Part shown: piece by piece, positions 6,761 through 13,026 of the stretch
Numbering within the stretch: position 1 is the first letter of the stretch
How the letters are laid out: each line of letters opens with the position of its first letter
Assembly (NCBI GenBank): GCA_030536565.1
Contig: JAUNPT010000057.1
Coordinates: 1-13,026 of the forward strand
Direction: 5' to 3'
DNA: 13,026 nucleotides
Source: Eubacteriales bacterium
GTDB lineage: Bacteria; Bacillota; Clostridia; Lachnospirales; Lachnospiraceae
Translations under genes and position numbers: made by a program
Notes under the pieces: model-generated
Database searches by the model: none
What the model was told of the DNA's origin: nothing
What the model saw: only the letters and a program-made list of their open reading frames with translations

Positions 6761-8788
6761 ATGGCGAAATCCGTATTTATAGCGGAAAAACCGAGTGTGG
6801 CTCAGGAATTTGCCAAAGCGCTGCATGTTAACTTTTCAAGGCGGGACGGCTTTTTAGAGGCAGAGGAATATATTGTTACATGGTGTGTAGGACATCTCGT
6901 TACAATGAGTTATCCAGAAGCATATGACCAGAATCTTAAAAGATGGAGCTTTGATACACTTCCATTTCTGCCTAAGGAATTTAAATATGAGGTTATTCCT
7001 GCTGTAGAGAGGCAGTTTAATATAGTAAAGGAGCTTCTTAACAGGAAAGACGTGGAGACAATTTATGTCTGTACCGATTCAGGACGGGAGGGAGAATATA
7101 TTTACCGTCTTGTAGAGCAGATGGCACAGGTGCATGGAAAAAAAGAAAAACGTGTATGGATAGATTCGCAGACAGAGGAAGAAATTTTAAAAGGAATTAA
7201 AAATGCCAAGGATTTATCTGAATACGACAATCTGTGTGCTGCTGCTTATCTTCGTGCCAAGGAAGATTATTTAATGGGAATAAATTTTTCACGTGTGCTT
7301 ACATTGAAATACGGAAGAAATATTTCTAATTATATGAAGACTGACAGGACAGTTGTTTCTGTGGGCAGGGTAATGACATGTGTTTTAGGCATGATAGTAA
7401 GGAGGGAAAGGGAAATCAGGGCCTTTGTAAAAACTCCTTTTTACAGGGTCTTGGGAACTGTTTATGTGCCTGCTGTACATGAAAATGATGCAGGTGATAG
7501 TAAGCCTGTGAACTTTAATCTGGAGGCGGAATGGCGTGTTAATGATAGAAGTGCATATGCACAGACGCCGTATTTATATAAGGAAAATGGCTTTAAGGAG
7601 AAAGAAAAGGCCGAGGAACTGGTTAGAATCGTGTCAGAGCCGCTGCCGGCAAATGGTATTATAGAGCAGCTGGAAAGAAAAAAGGAAACAAAAAATCCGC
7701 CGCTTCTTTATAATCTGGCAGAACTGCAGAATGAATGCAGTAAACTTTTTAAAATAAGTCCTGATCAGACCCTTAATATTATTCAGGAGCTTTATGAAAA
7801 AAAGCTGGTTACATATCCAAGAACAGATGCGAGGGTTCTTTCAACTGCTGTATGTAAGGAAATACATAAGAATATAGGAGGGCTTAAAGCATATGCTCCT
7901 GTTAAGGCATTTGCAGAGGAAATACTTAATAACCAGATGCAGAAGGGAATTGAAAAAACAAGATATTGTAATGATAAGCAGATTACAGACCATTATGCAG
8001 TTATACCTACAGGACAGGGACTTAATAATCTTAACAGCCTGTCACAGACAGCAGCAAAGACATACGAAATAATTGTAAGAAGATTTTTGAGCATATTTTT
8101 TCCTCCGGCACAGTATCAGAAGGTCACAATGACAGTTAATGTAAAGAATGAGACATTCACTGCAAGCCAGAAGGTTCAGGTTTTTGAAGGATATCTTGCG
8201 GTAGCTAAGAACTCATTTGCAAAGGCGAAGTCCGATTCGGAAAATGATGAGCGTGAAGAAAATGGATTATTTGAGGCATTGAAAAAATATAAAAAGGGAA
8301 GTATTATTGAACTTGAAAAATTCGATATAAAGGAAGGTGAGACATCACCACCAAAAAGATATAATTCAGGTTCAATTATTCTTGCGATGGAAAATGCGGG
8401 GCAGCTTATTGAGGACGAGGAGCTTAGGGCACAGATTAAGGGGTGCGGAATTGGAACCAGTGCTACCCGTGCTGAAATACTTAAAAAGCTTAATAATAAT
8501 AAGTATATTTCAACTAACGCTAAGACCCAGATTATTACGCCGACACTGCTGGGTGAGATTATATATGATGTTGTTGAAAACTCAATCAGGCAGCTACTTA
8601 ATCCAGAGCTTACTGCAAGCTGGGAAAAAGGCCTGAATTATGTAGCAGAAGGCTCTATTACTTCAGGAGAGTATTTGGAGAAGCTTGAAGGCTTTGTAGG
8701 ACGAAGAACAAGAGCTGTAATGGGACTTAGAAATCAGTCACAGCTTGTTGCGCTGTTTAACGAGGCTGCAAAAAATTATAGTAAATAA
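6761..8788 (+). CDS. topB: Type IA DNA topoisomerase, topoisomerase III-like
   Basis: Relaxes and decatenates DNA by cutting one strand through a 5'-phosphotyrosine link. The 675-residue protein starts with a TOPRIM domain: VFIAEKPSVAQEF (5-17, Glu9) and YVCTDSGREGEYIYR (102-116). The family's D-x-D-x-E reads D106-S-G108-R-E110, so the middle Asp is Gly; I recall similar DxGREGE forms in Bacteroides and plasmid TopB-like enzymes. The active-site region KKLVTYPRTDARVLS (347-361) gives Tyr352 as the nucleophile. Other hallmarks are AAYLRAKEDYLMGINFSR (161-178), DHYAVIPTG (410-418) and GIGTSATRAEILKKL (563-577). No C-terminal zinc fingers, as usual for TopB (~650 residues). AGGGAGG at 6748-6754 supports the ATG and overlaps the previous stop codon. 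Probably not the main topoisomerase I, which is normally longer. Confidence 0.9.
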   Translation: MAKSVFIAEKPSVAQEFAKALHVNFSRRDGFLEAEEYIVTWCVGHLVTMSYPEAYDQNLKRWSFDTLPFLPKEFKYEVIPAVERQFNIVKELLNRKDVETIYVCTDSGREGEYIYRLVEQMAQVHGKKEKRVWIDSQTEEEILKGIKNAKDLSEYDNLCAAAYLRAKEDYLMGINFSRVLTLKYGRNISNYMKTDRTVVSVGRVMTCVLGMIVRREREIRAFVKTPFYRVLGTVYVPAVHENDAGDSKPVNFNLEAEWRVNDRSAYAQTPYLYKENGFKEKEKAEELVRIVSEPLPANGIIEQLERKKETKNPPLLYNLAELQNECSKLFKISPDQTLNIIQELYEKKLVTYPRTDARVLSTAVCKEIHKNIGGLKAYAPVKAFAEEILNNQMQKGIEKTRYCNDKQITDHYAVIPTGQGLNNLNSLSQTAAKTYEIIVRRFLSIFFPPAQYQKVTMTVNVKNETFTASQKVQVFEGYLAVAKNSFAKAKSDSENDEREENGLFEALKKYKKGSIIELEKFDIKEGETSPPKRYNSGSIILAMENAGQLIEDEELRAQIKGCGIGTSATRAEILKKLNNNKYISTNAKTQIITPTLLGEIIYDVVENSIRQLLNPELTASWEKGLNYVAEGSITSGEYLEKLEGFVGRRTRAVMGLRNQSQLVALFNEAAKNYSK

Positions 8789-8816
8789 TTAACATTGAAA
8801 GGTTAAGGGTAAATAT

Positions 8817-10637
8817 ATGTGTGGAGTAGTTGGATATGTAGGAGACCGTGACTGTGCGGAGGTATTAGTTGATGCACTGTCAAAGCTTGAGTACCGTGGT
8901 TATGATTCCGCGGGAATAGCTGTATTTGAAAATGGCACTATTAAGGTTGATAAATGTAAGGGAAGATTAAGCAATCTTGTTGAAAAAATGGCGCAGGATG
9001 GAAAACCCGACGGACATTGTGGTATTGGGCATACAAGATGGGCAACACATGGAGAACCATCGGATATTAATTCTCATCCTCATGGAAATAAAAGAGTGAC
9101 TATCGTACATAATGGTATTATAGAGAATTATAAGCAGCTTAAGGATTTTCTTATAAGTGAAGGGTATAGCTTTGTAAGTGAAACTGATACGGAAACAGTT
9201 GCGAAGCTTTTGGATTATTATTACAATGGTGACCCATTTGAAACGATTGCGAAGGTTATTGCTGAAATTAAAGGCTCATACGCATTGGGAATTATGTTCA
9301 GGGATTTTCCAGACAGAATTTTTGCTGTAAGAAAAGACAGCCCATTGATTGTGGGTGTTGGGGAGCATGAAAACTTTCTTGCGTCAGATGTGCCTGCAAT
9401 TATTCATTACACAAGGGATTTTTATCTTCTGGAACAGAATGAAATAGCAATAGTCACTAAAGAAAATGTAAAAATATATGATGTACATAAAAATGAAATA
9501 CATAAAGAGTTAAATACAGCAGACTGGGATGTGGATGCAGCTGAAAAGGGTGGATATGAGCATTTTATGTTAAAGGAAATTCATGAACAGCCGACAGCGG
9601 TAAAAACTACGATTACACCAAGAATCACAAACCACATGCCTGATTTTAGTTCTGAGAAAATCACTGCAGAGGAGCTTAAGAATTATAACAATATATTTAT
9701 TGTTGCCTGTGGAACTGCAATGCATGCAGGTATGGTCGGCAAGTATGTAATTGAAAAGCTTGCAAGGAAGTCTGTGACTGTTGATATGGCATCAGAGTTC
9801 AGATACAGGAATCCTATAATTAATGAGAATGATTTAATGATTGTAATTTCACAGTCAGGTGAGACTGCCGACACGAAAGCAGCGATGCAGATTGCAAAGA
9901 ATGTAGGCGCAACGACGCTTGCAGTTGTAAATGTAAAGGGCTCATCAATTGCGAGAGAGGCAGATAAGGTTATCTATACCCATGCAGGCCCTGAAATATC
10001 AGTTGCATCGACAAAGGCGTATATGGTTCAGATTTCAGTCATGTATCTGCTTGCGTTTGAAATTGCATATGCAAATGGAAAAATTACCAGGGAGCAGTGC
10101 GAGGAGTATACCAGAAATTTGGAAGAAATGCCTGATATTATTGAGGAGGCAATTCTTTTAAATGAGAAGTGCCAGTTTGTAGCTTCAAAGCTTATTAATG
10201 CTGACAGTCTTCTTTATATAGGACGAGGTCTTGATTATGCTTTAAGTATGGAGGGCTCATTAAAACTTAAGGAAATCTCCTATATTCATTCTGAATCATA
10301 TGCTGCGGGTGAGCTGAAGCATGGAACAATTTCTCTTATTACGGACGAGATGCCTGTTATTGCAGTGGCAACACAGCAGGATTTAGTGGAAAAAACAATT
10401 AGTAACATTAAGGAAGTTAAAGCACGTGGAGCTATGGTAATTCTCATATGTGCCCAGGAAGTGGAGATAGAGGACAGTGTGGCAGATGAAATTATAAGGC
10501 TTCCGCAGGCAGAGCAGCTTCTCATGCCAATGGTGGCAGCTGTACCATTACAGTTAGTAGCATATTACACTTCTGTGCTTAAAGGAAATGATGTTGATAA
10601 GCCAAGGAATCTTGCAAAGTCCGTTACGGTAGAATAA
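8817..10637 (+). CDS. glmS: Glutamine-fructose-6-phosphate aminotransferase (isomerising)
   Basis: Makes glucosamine-6-phosphate from fructose-6-phosphate and glutamine, the first step to UDP-GlcNAc for peptidoglycan. The 606-residue length is normal. The class-II glutamine amidotransferase domain (2-~225) starts at Cys2 (MCGVVGYVG) after Met removal, with GHTRWATHG (71-79), HNGIIENY (98-105) and SETDTETVAKLL (121-132). Two SIS sugar-binding domains follow, with CGTAMHAG (298-305), SQSGETADT (345-353), ISVASTKAY (394-402), and SLKLKEISYI then ESYAAGELKHG (481-503). The tail DKPRNLAKSVTVE is canonical; Glu486, His502 and Lys601 match E. coli Glu488, His504 and Lys603. It lies 28 bases after topB, so there is no room for the glmS ribozyme known in many Firmicutes. 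RBS TAAGGGT at 8804-8810. Confidence 0.97.
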   Translation: MCGVVGYVGDRDCAEVLVDALSKLEYRGYDSAGIAVFENGTIKVDKCKGRLSNLVEKMAQDGKPDGHCGIGHTRWATHGEPSDINSHPHGNKRVTIVHNGIIENYKQLKDFLISEGYSFVSETDTETVAKLLDYYYNGDPFETIAKVIAEIKGSYALGIMFRDFPDRIFAVRKDSPLIVGVGEHENFLASDVPAIIHYTRDFYLLEQNEIAIVTKENVKIYDVHKNEIHKELNTADWDVDAAEKGGYEHFMLKEIHEQPTAVKTTITPRITNHMPDFSSEKITAEELKNYNNIFIVACGTAMHAGMVGKYVIEKLARKSVTVDMASEFRYRNPIINENDLMIVISQSGETADTKAAMQIAKNVGATTLAVVNVKGSSIAREADKVIYTHAGPEISVASTKAYMVQISVMYLLAFEIAYANGKITREQCEEYTRNLEEMPDIIEEAILLNEKCQFVASKLINADSLLYIGRGLDYALSMEGSLKLKEISYIHSESYAAGELKHGTISLITDEMPVIAVATQQDLVEKTISNIKEVKARGAMVILICAQEVEIEDSVADEIIRLPQAEQLLMPMVAAVPLQLVAYYTSVLKGNDVDKPRNLAKSVTVE

Positions 10638-10662
10638 GTGAATTTAATGAGGAGGCAGCAGT

Positions 10663-11331
10663 ATGAATGAGCAGATAAAGATAAGTGCATTGTATAATAC
10701 AGATGAAACAATTGCGGCAAAGCTTTTTGAAGGCTGCATATATCCATGGGAGGTCCTGGATAAGATTGGCAGCTTTATAATGGAGCTTGGCAGTACGCTT
10801 TCTGAGGAAGAATATGAAAAGCGTGGTGATGATGTATGGATTGCAAGGAGTGCAAATGTGTTTCCATCGGCATATATTAGTGGCCCATGTATTATAGGCA
10901 GAAATGCTGAAGTAAGGCACTGTGCATTCATTCGTGGAAAGGCAATTGTGGGAGAGGGTGCAGTAGTAGGCAATTCAACGGAATTAAAAAATGTAATCCT
11001 GTTTAATAAGGTTCAGGTTCCACATTACAACTATGTGGGGGATTCCATATTGGGTTATAAGGCTCATATGGGTGCAGGTTCAATTACATCAAATGTGAAG
11101 TCTGATAAAAAGCTGGTTGCTATAAAAGGGCCAGATGGCGTAATAGAGACTGGTATAAAGAAGATTGGAGCATTTTTAGGTGATAATGTTGAAGTTGGCT
11201 GCGGAAGTGTATTGAATCCGGGTACAGTTGTTGGACGTGGCAGCAATATATATCCGTTATCAAGTGTAAGAGGGTACGTTCCTGAGTTAAGCATTTATAA
11301 GAAACAGGGAGAAATAGCCGAAAAAAGATAG
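10663..11331 (+). CDS. Left-handed beta-helix (hexapeptide repeat) protein, GlmU C-terminus-like
   Basis: The 222-residue protein has a ~55-residue N-terminal segment and then hexapeptide repeats, for example VWIARSANVFPSAYISGPCI (58-77), then IGRNAEV, VGEGAVVGNSTELKNVILF, and IGAFLGDNVEVGCGSVLNPG (167-186). These repeats build a left-handed beta-helix seen in sugar acyltransferases and nucleotidyltransferases. The spacing and the VPHYNYVGDSILGYKAHMGA segment resemble the C-terminal half of GlmU and sugar-phosphate nucleotidyltransferases, but the N-terminal uridylyltransferase domain is absent. NCBI-style names for such proteins include UDP-GlcNAc pyrophosphorylase; with no pyrophosphorylase motif I would not use that. 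The start has a strong TGAGGAGG at 10648-10655. It follows glmS by 25 bases, which suggests amino-sugar acetylation or a related step, by inference only. Confidence 0.8.
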   Translation: MNEQIKISALYNTDETIAAKLFEGCIYPWEVLDKIGSFIMELGSTLSEEEYEKRGDDVWIARSANVFPSAYISGPCIIGRNAEVRHCAFIRGKAIVGEGAVVGNSTELKNVILFNKVQVPHYNYVGDSILGYKAHMGAGSITSNVKSDKKLVAIKGPDGVIETGIKKIGAFLGDNVEVGCGSVLNPGTVVGRGSNIYPLSSVRGYVPELSIYKKQGEIAEKR

Positions 11332-11360
11332 TTGACTAATGCTAATCGTTGTGAGAAAAT
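11332..11360 (+). promoter_or_regulatory. Candidate promoter of the NifU-like/GGGtGRT operon
   Basis: TTGACT (11332-11337), 17 bases, GAAAAT (11355-11360). The -35 matches at five of six positions and the -10 at four of six. It begins right after the stop codon of the beta-helix gene. It would give a leader of about 75 bases. The codon-use change downstream supports a separate, strong transcription start. Confidence 0.45.
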
Positions 11361-11362
11361 AA

Positions 11363-11423
11363 TCAAAGTACGAGCATATAAGAACGTAGTGCGTTAGAGG
11401 CCGTACATATGAATTTACTTTGA
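11363..11423 (+). other. Inverted repeat in the NifU-like gene leader
   Basis: TCAAAGTA (11363-11370) and TACTTTGA (11416-11423) are perfectly complementary with 45 bases between; inside it, GTACG (11368-11372) and CGTAC (11402-11406) offer a competing pair that shares GTA. The right arm ends seven bases before the ribosome binding site AAAGGAG. This is compatible with an RNA element that alters access to the start. No known riboswitch class recognised. Confidence 0.35.
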
Positions 11424-11429
11424 ACTACG

Positions 11430-11446
11430 AAAGGAGTAATAAGATG
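11430..11446 (+). promoter_or_regulatory. Ribosome binding site that sets the NifU-like start
   Basis: AAAGGAG (11430-11436) lies seven bases before ATG at 11444. A TTG eight codons upstream (11420) is in frame, but it would put this site inside the gene and has no site of its own, so ATG 11444 is the start. Confidence 0.85.
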
Positions 11447-12148
11447 ATTTACACACAGGAAGTAGAAAACATGTGTCCAGTTGCACAGGGTGTACACCAT
11501 GGTGCAGCTCCAGTTCCAGAAGAAGGAAAATGGATCAAGAATAAGGAAGTTAAGGATATTTCAGGTTTTACACACGGTATTGGCTGGTGTGCTCCTCAGC
11601 AGGGTGCCTGCAAGCTTACACTTAATGTAAAGGAAGGTATTATTCAGGAAGCTTTAGTAGAGACAATTGGCTGTTCAGGTATGACTCATTCAGCTGCTAT
11701 GGCATCAGAAATTCTTCCAGGTTTAACAGTTATGGAAGCTCTTAATACAGACTTAGTATGTGATGCTATAAATACTGCTATGAGAGAACTTTTCTTACAG
11801 ATCGTTTACGGTAGAACTCAGTCAGCTTTCTCAGAAGGCGGTCTTGCAGTTGGTGCTGGTCTTGAAGATCTTGGTAAGGGACTTCGTTCACAGGTAGGTA
11901 CAATGTACGGTACATTAAAGAAGGGTCCTCGTTACCTTGAAATGGCTGAAGGTTATGTTACAGGTATTGCTCTTGATAAGGACAATCAGATTATCGGATA
12001 TAAGTTCGTATCACTTGGTAAGATGACAGATTTCATCAAGAAGGGTGATGATCCAAACACAGCTTATGAGAAGGCTTGTGGTCAGTATGGCAGAGTTGCA
12101 GATGCAGTTAAGATTATTGACCCTAGAACAGACGAAGAAGTAAAGTAA
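11444..12148 (+). CDS. NifU-like iron-sulfur cluster assembly scaffold protein
   Basis: The 234-residue protein resembles the NifU N-terminal/IscU scaffold family, which holds newly made Fe-S clusters. The best match is TIGCSGMTHSAAMASEILPG then LTVMEAL (74-100), the IscU/NifU GCxxxxA... segment with Cys77. Other cysteines are 11, 49, 56, 106 and 212. GFTHGIGWCAPQQGACKLTL (41-60) carries Cys49 and Cys56, which could help bind metal, as could Cys106. The protein is longer than IscU (~130), with ~70 extra C-terminal residues and a central GGLAVGAGLEDLGKGLRSQ I do not recognise. The next gene follows after 16 bases, and pairs of this kind are annotated beside GGGtGRT proteins in Clostridia. Codon use is strongly biased (mostly GGT Gly), unlike the upstream genes. 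Exact role not established. Confidence 0.85.
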   Translation: MIYTQEVENMCPVAQGVHHGAAPVPEEGKWIKNKEVKDISGFTHGIGWCAPQQGACKLTLNVKEGIIQEALVETIGCSGMTHSAAMASEILPGLTVMEALNTDLVCDAINTAMRELFLQIVYGRTQSAFSEGGLAVGAGLEDLGKGLRSQVGTMYGTLKKGPRYLEMAEGYVTGIALDKDNQIIGYKFVSLGKMTDFIKKGDDPNTAYEKACGQYGRVADAVKIIDPRTDEEVK

Positions 12149-12164
12149 GGAGGAAACGAGAATA

Positions 12165-13026
12165 ATGGCTTTATTTGAATCATATGAAAGACGAATTGAT
12201 AAAATCACTAAAGTATTAAACGGATATGGCATCGCTTCAATTGAAGAAGCAGAAAAGATTACAAAGGATGCTGGTCTTAACGTATACGATATGGTAAAGG
12301 GCATTCAGCCTATTTGCTTTGAGAACGCTTGCTGGGCATATATTGTAGGTGCTGCAATCGCAATTAAGAAGGGCTGCCGTAAGGCTTCAGATGCTGCTGC
12401 AGCAATCGGTGAAGGTCTTCAGGCTTTCTGTATCGATGGTTCAGTTGCTGACCAGCGTAAGGTTGGTTTAGGACATGGTAACCTCGGTAAGATGTTACTC
12501 GAAGAAGATACAGAGTGTTTCGCATTCTTAGCAGGTCATGAATCATTTGCTGCTGCTGAAGGTGCTATCGGTATTGCAGAGAAGGCTAACAAGGTTCGTA
12601 AGCAGCCTTTAAGAGTTATCCTTAACGGTTTAGGTAAGGATGCTGCAAAGGTTATCTCAAGAATCAATGGATTTACATTTGTTGAGACAGAGATGGATTA
12701 CTCTACAGGTGAGGTTAAGGAAATCGAGAGAATCGCTTATTCAGATGGTCTTCGTTCAAAGGTTAACTGCTATGGCGCTAACGATGTAACAGAAGGTGTT
12801 GCAATCATGTGGAAGGAGAATGTTGATATCTCTATTACAGGTAACTCAACTAACCCTACAAGATTCCAGCATCCAGTAGCTGGTACATATAAGAAGGAAA
12901 GACTTGAAGCTGGTAAGAAGTACTTCTCAGTAGCTTCAGGTGGTGGTACAGGACGTACACTTCACCCAGATAACATGGCTGCTGGTCCTGCTTCTTATGG
13001 TATGACAGATACTATGGGACGTATGC
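12165..13026 (+). CDS. GGGtGRT family protein, 5' part (3' end outside window)
   Basis: The frame starts at ATG 12165 with AAGGAGG at 12147-12153 and stays open to the window end: 287 codons are visible and no stop. The signature GGGTGRT is at residues 259-265 (followed by LHPDNMAAGPASYGMTD), which names the family (PF14057). Its function is unknown. By memory the family is around 330 residues, so ~45 may be missing. The part seen has six cysteines (51, 56, 71, 89, 118, 202), an Ala-rich stretch near 62-80, and QRKVGLGHGNLGKML (97-111). No signal peptide or clear membrane segment. It is 16 bases behind the NifU-like gene and surely co-transcribed. Gly is GGT in about three quarters of cases, and CGT is frequent for Arg, signs of high expression. 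It may handle Fe-S or another metal with its partner; that is inference. Confidence 0.9.
   Translation, partial: MALFESYERRIDKITKVLNGYGIASIEEAEKITKDAGLNVYDMVKGIQPICFENACWAYIVGAAIAIKKGCRKASDAAAAIGEGLQAFCIDGSVADQRKVGLGHGNLGKMLLEEDTECFAFLAGHESFAAAEGAIGIAEKANKVRKQPLRVILNGLGKDAAKVISRINGFTFVETEMDYSTGEVKEIERIAYSDGLRSKVNCYGANDVTEGVAIMWKENVDISITGNSTNPTRFQHPVAGTYKKERLEAGKKYFSVASGGGTGRTLHPDNMAAGPASYGMTDTMGRM

Noticed and set aside
4787..8788. Anti-phage defence island (nucleotidase, ATPase-nuclease, topoisomerase)
   Set aside because: YfbR matches the housekeeping enzyme throughout, the DUF234 site looks altered, and there are no mobile or defence genes nearby.
8789..8816. glmS ribozyme
   Set aside because: The gap of 28 bases is far shorter than the ribozyme.
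10624..10973. Minus-strand reading frames over the glmS end and beta-helix gene
   Set aside because: Overlap well-supported plus-strand genes, have no binding site and resemble no family.
11420..11422. TTG start for the NifU-like gene
   Set aside because: No binding site before it; AAAGGAG and ATG 11444 fit far better.

Overview
This window is a low-GC Firmicute chromosome segment, most likely from Lachnospiraceae. The evidence is A/T-rich codon use, strong AGGAGG-type ribosome binding sites, all genes on the plus strand, and gene families I associate with that group: a ParB-like/BMP fusion, a fungal/archaeal-type Asd, and a GGGtGRT protein beside a NifU-like protein. I cannot fix the genus. 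I see no insertion sequence, phage gene, CRISPR array, tRNA or rRNA.

Region 1 (1-3305) is a closely spaced trio. It holds the 3' part of a DUF4422 glycosyltransferase-like gene cut by the window start, a signal-less ParB-like/BMP fusion protein, and a small metallophosphoesterase. Region 2 (3306-4786) is asd, with its own leader and candidate promoter, followed by a 208-base intergenic stretch with possible hairpins and a second candidate promoter.

Region 3 (4787-11331) looks like one five-gene operon with gaps of 4, 11, 28 and 25 bases. It encodes a YfbR-type 5'-deoxynucleotidase, an AAA ATPase with a C-terminal DUF234 nuclease-like domain, a type IA topoisomerase (TopB-like), GlmS, and a left-handed beta-helix (hexapeptide repeat) protein. 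It joins deoxynucleotide clean-up, DNA topology and the first step of UDP-GlcNAc synthesis. The GlmS/beta-helix pair is the clearest functional link; the rest may simply be co-expressed.

Region 4 (11332-13026) starts with a promoter-like sequence and a leader containing a perfect 8-bp inverted repeat. It leads into a NifU-like Fe-S scaffold protein and a GGGtGRT protein cut by the window end. Both genes use codons very unlike those upstream (mostly GGT for Gly), as expected for strongly expressed genes. This conserved pair of unknown function is the best candidate here for an undescribed system. The ParB-like/BMP fusion is the second.
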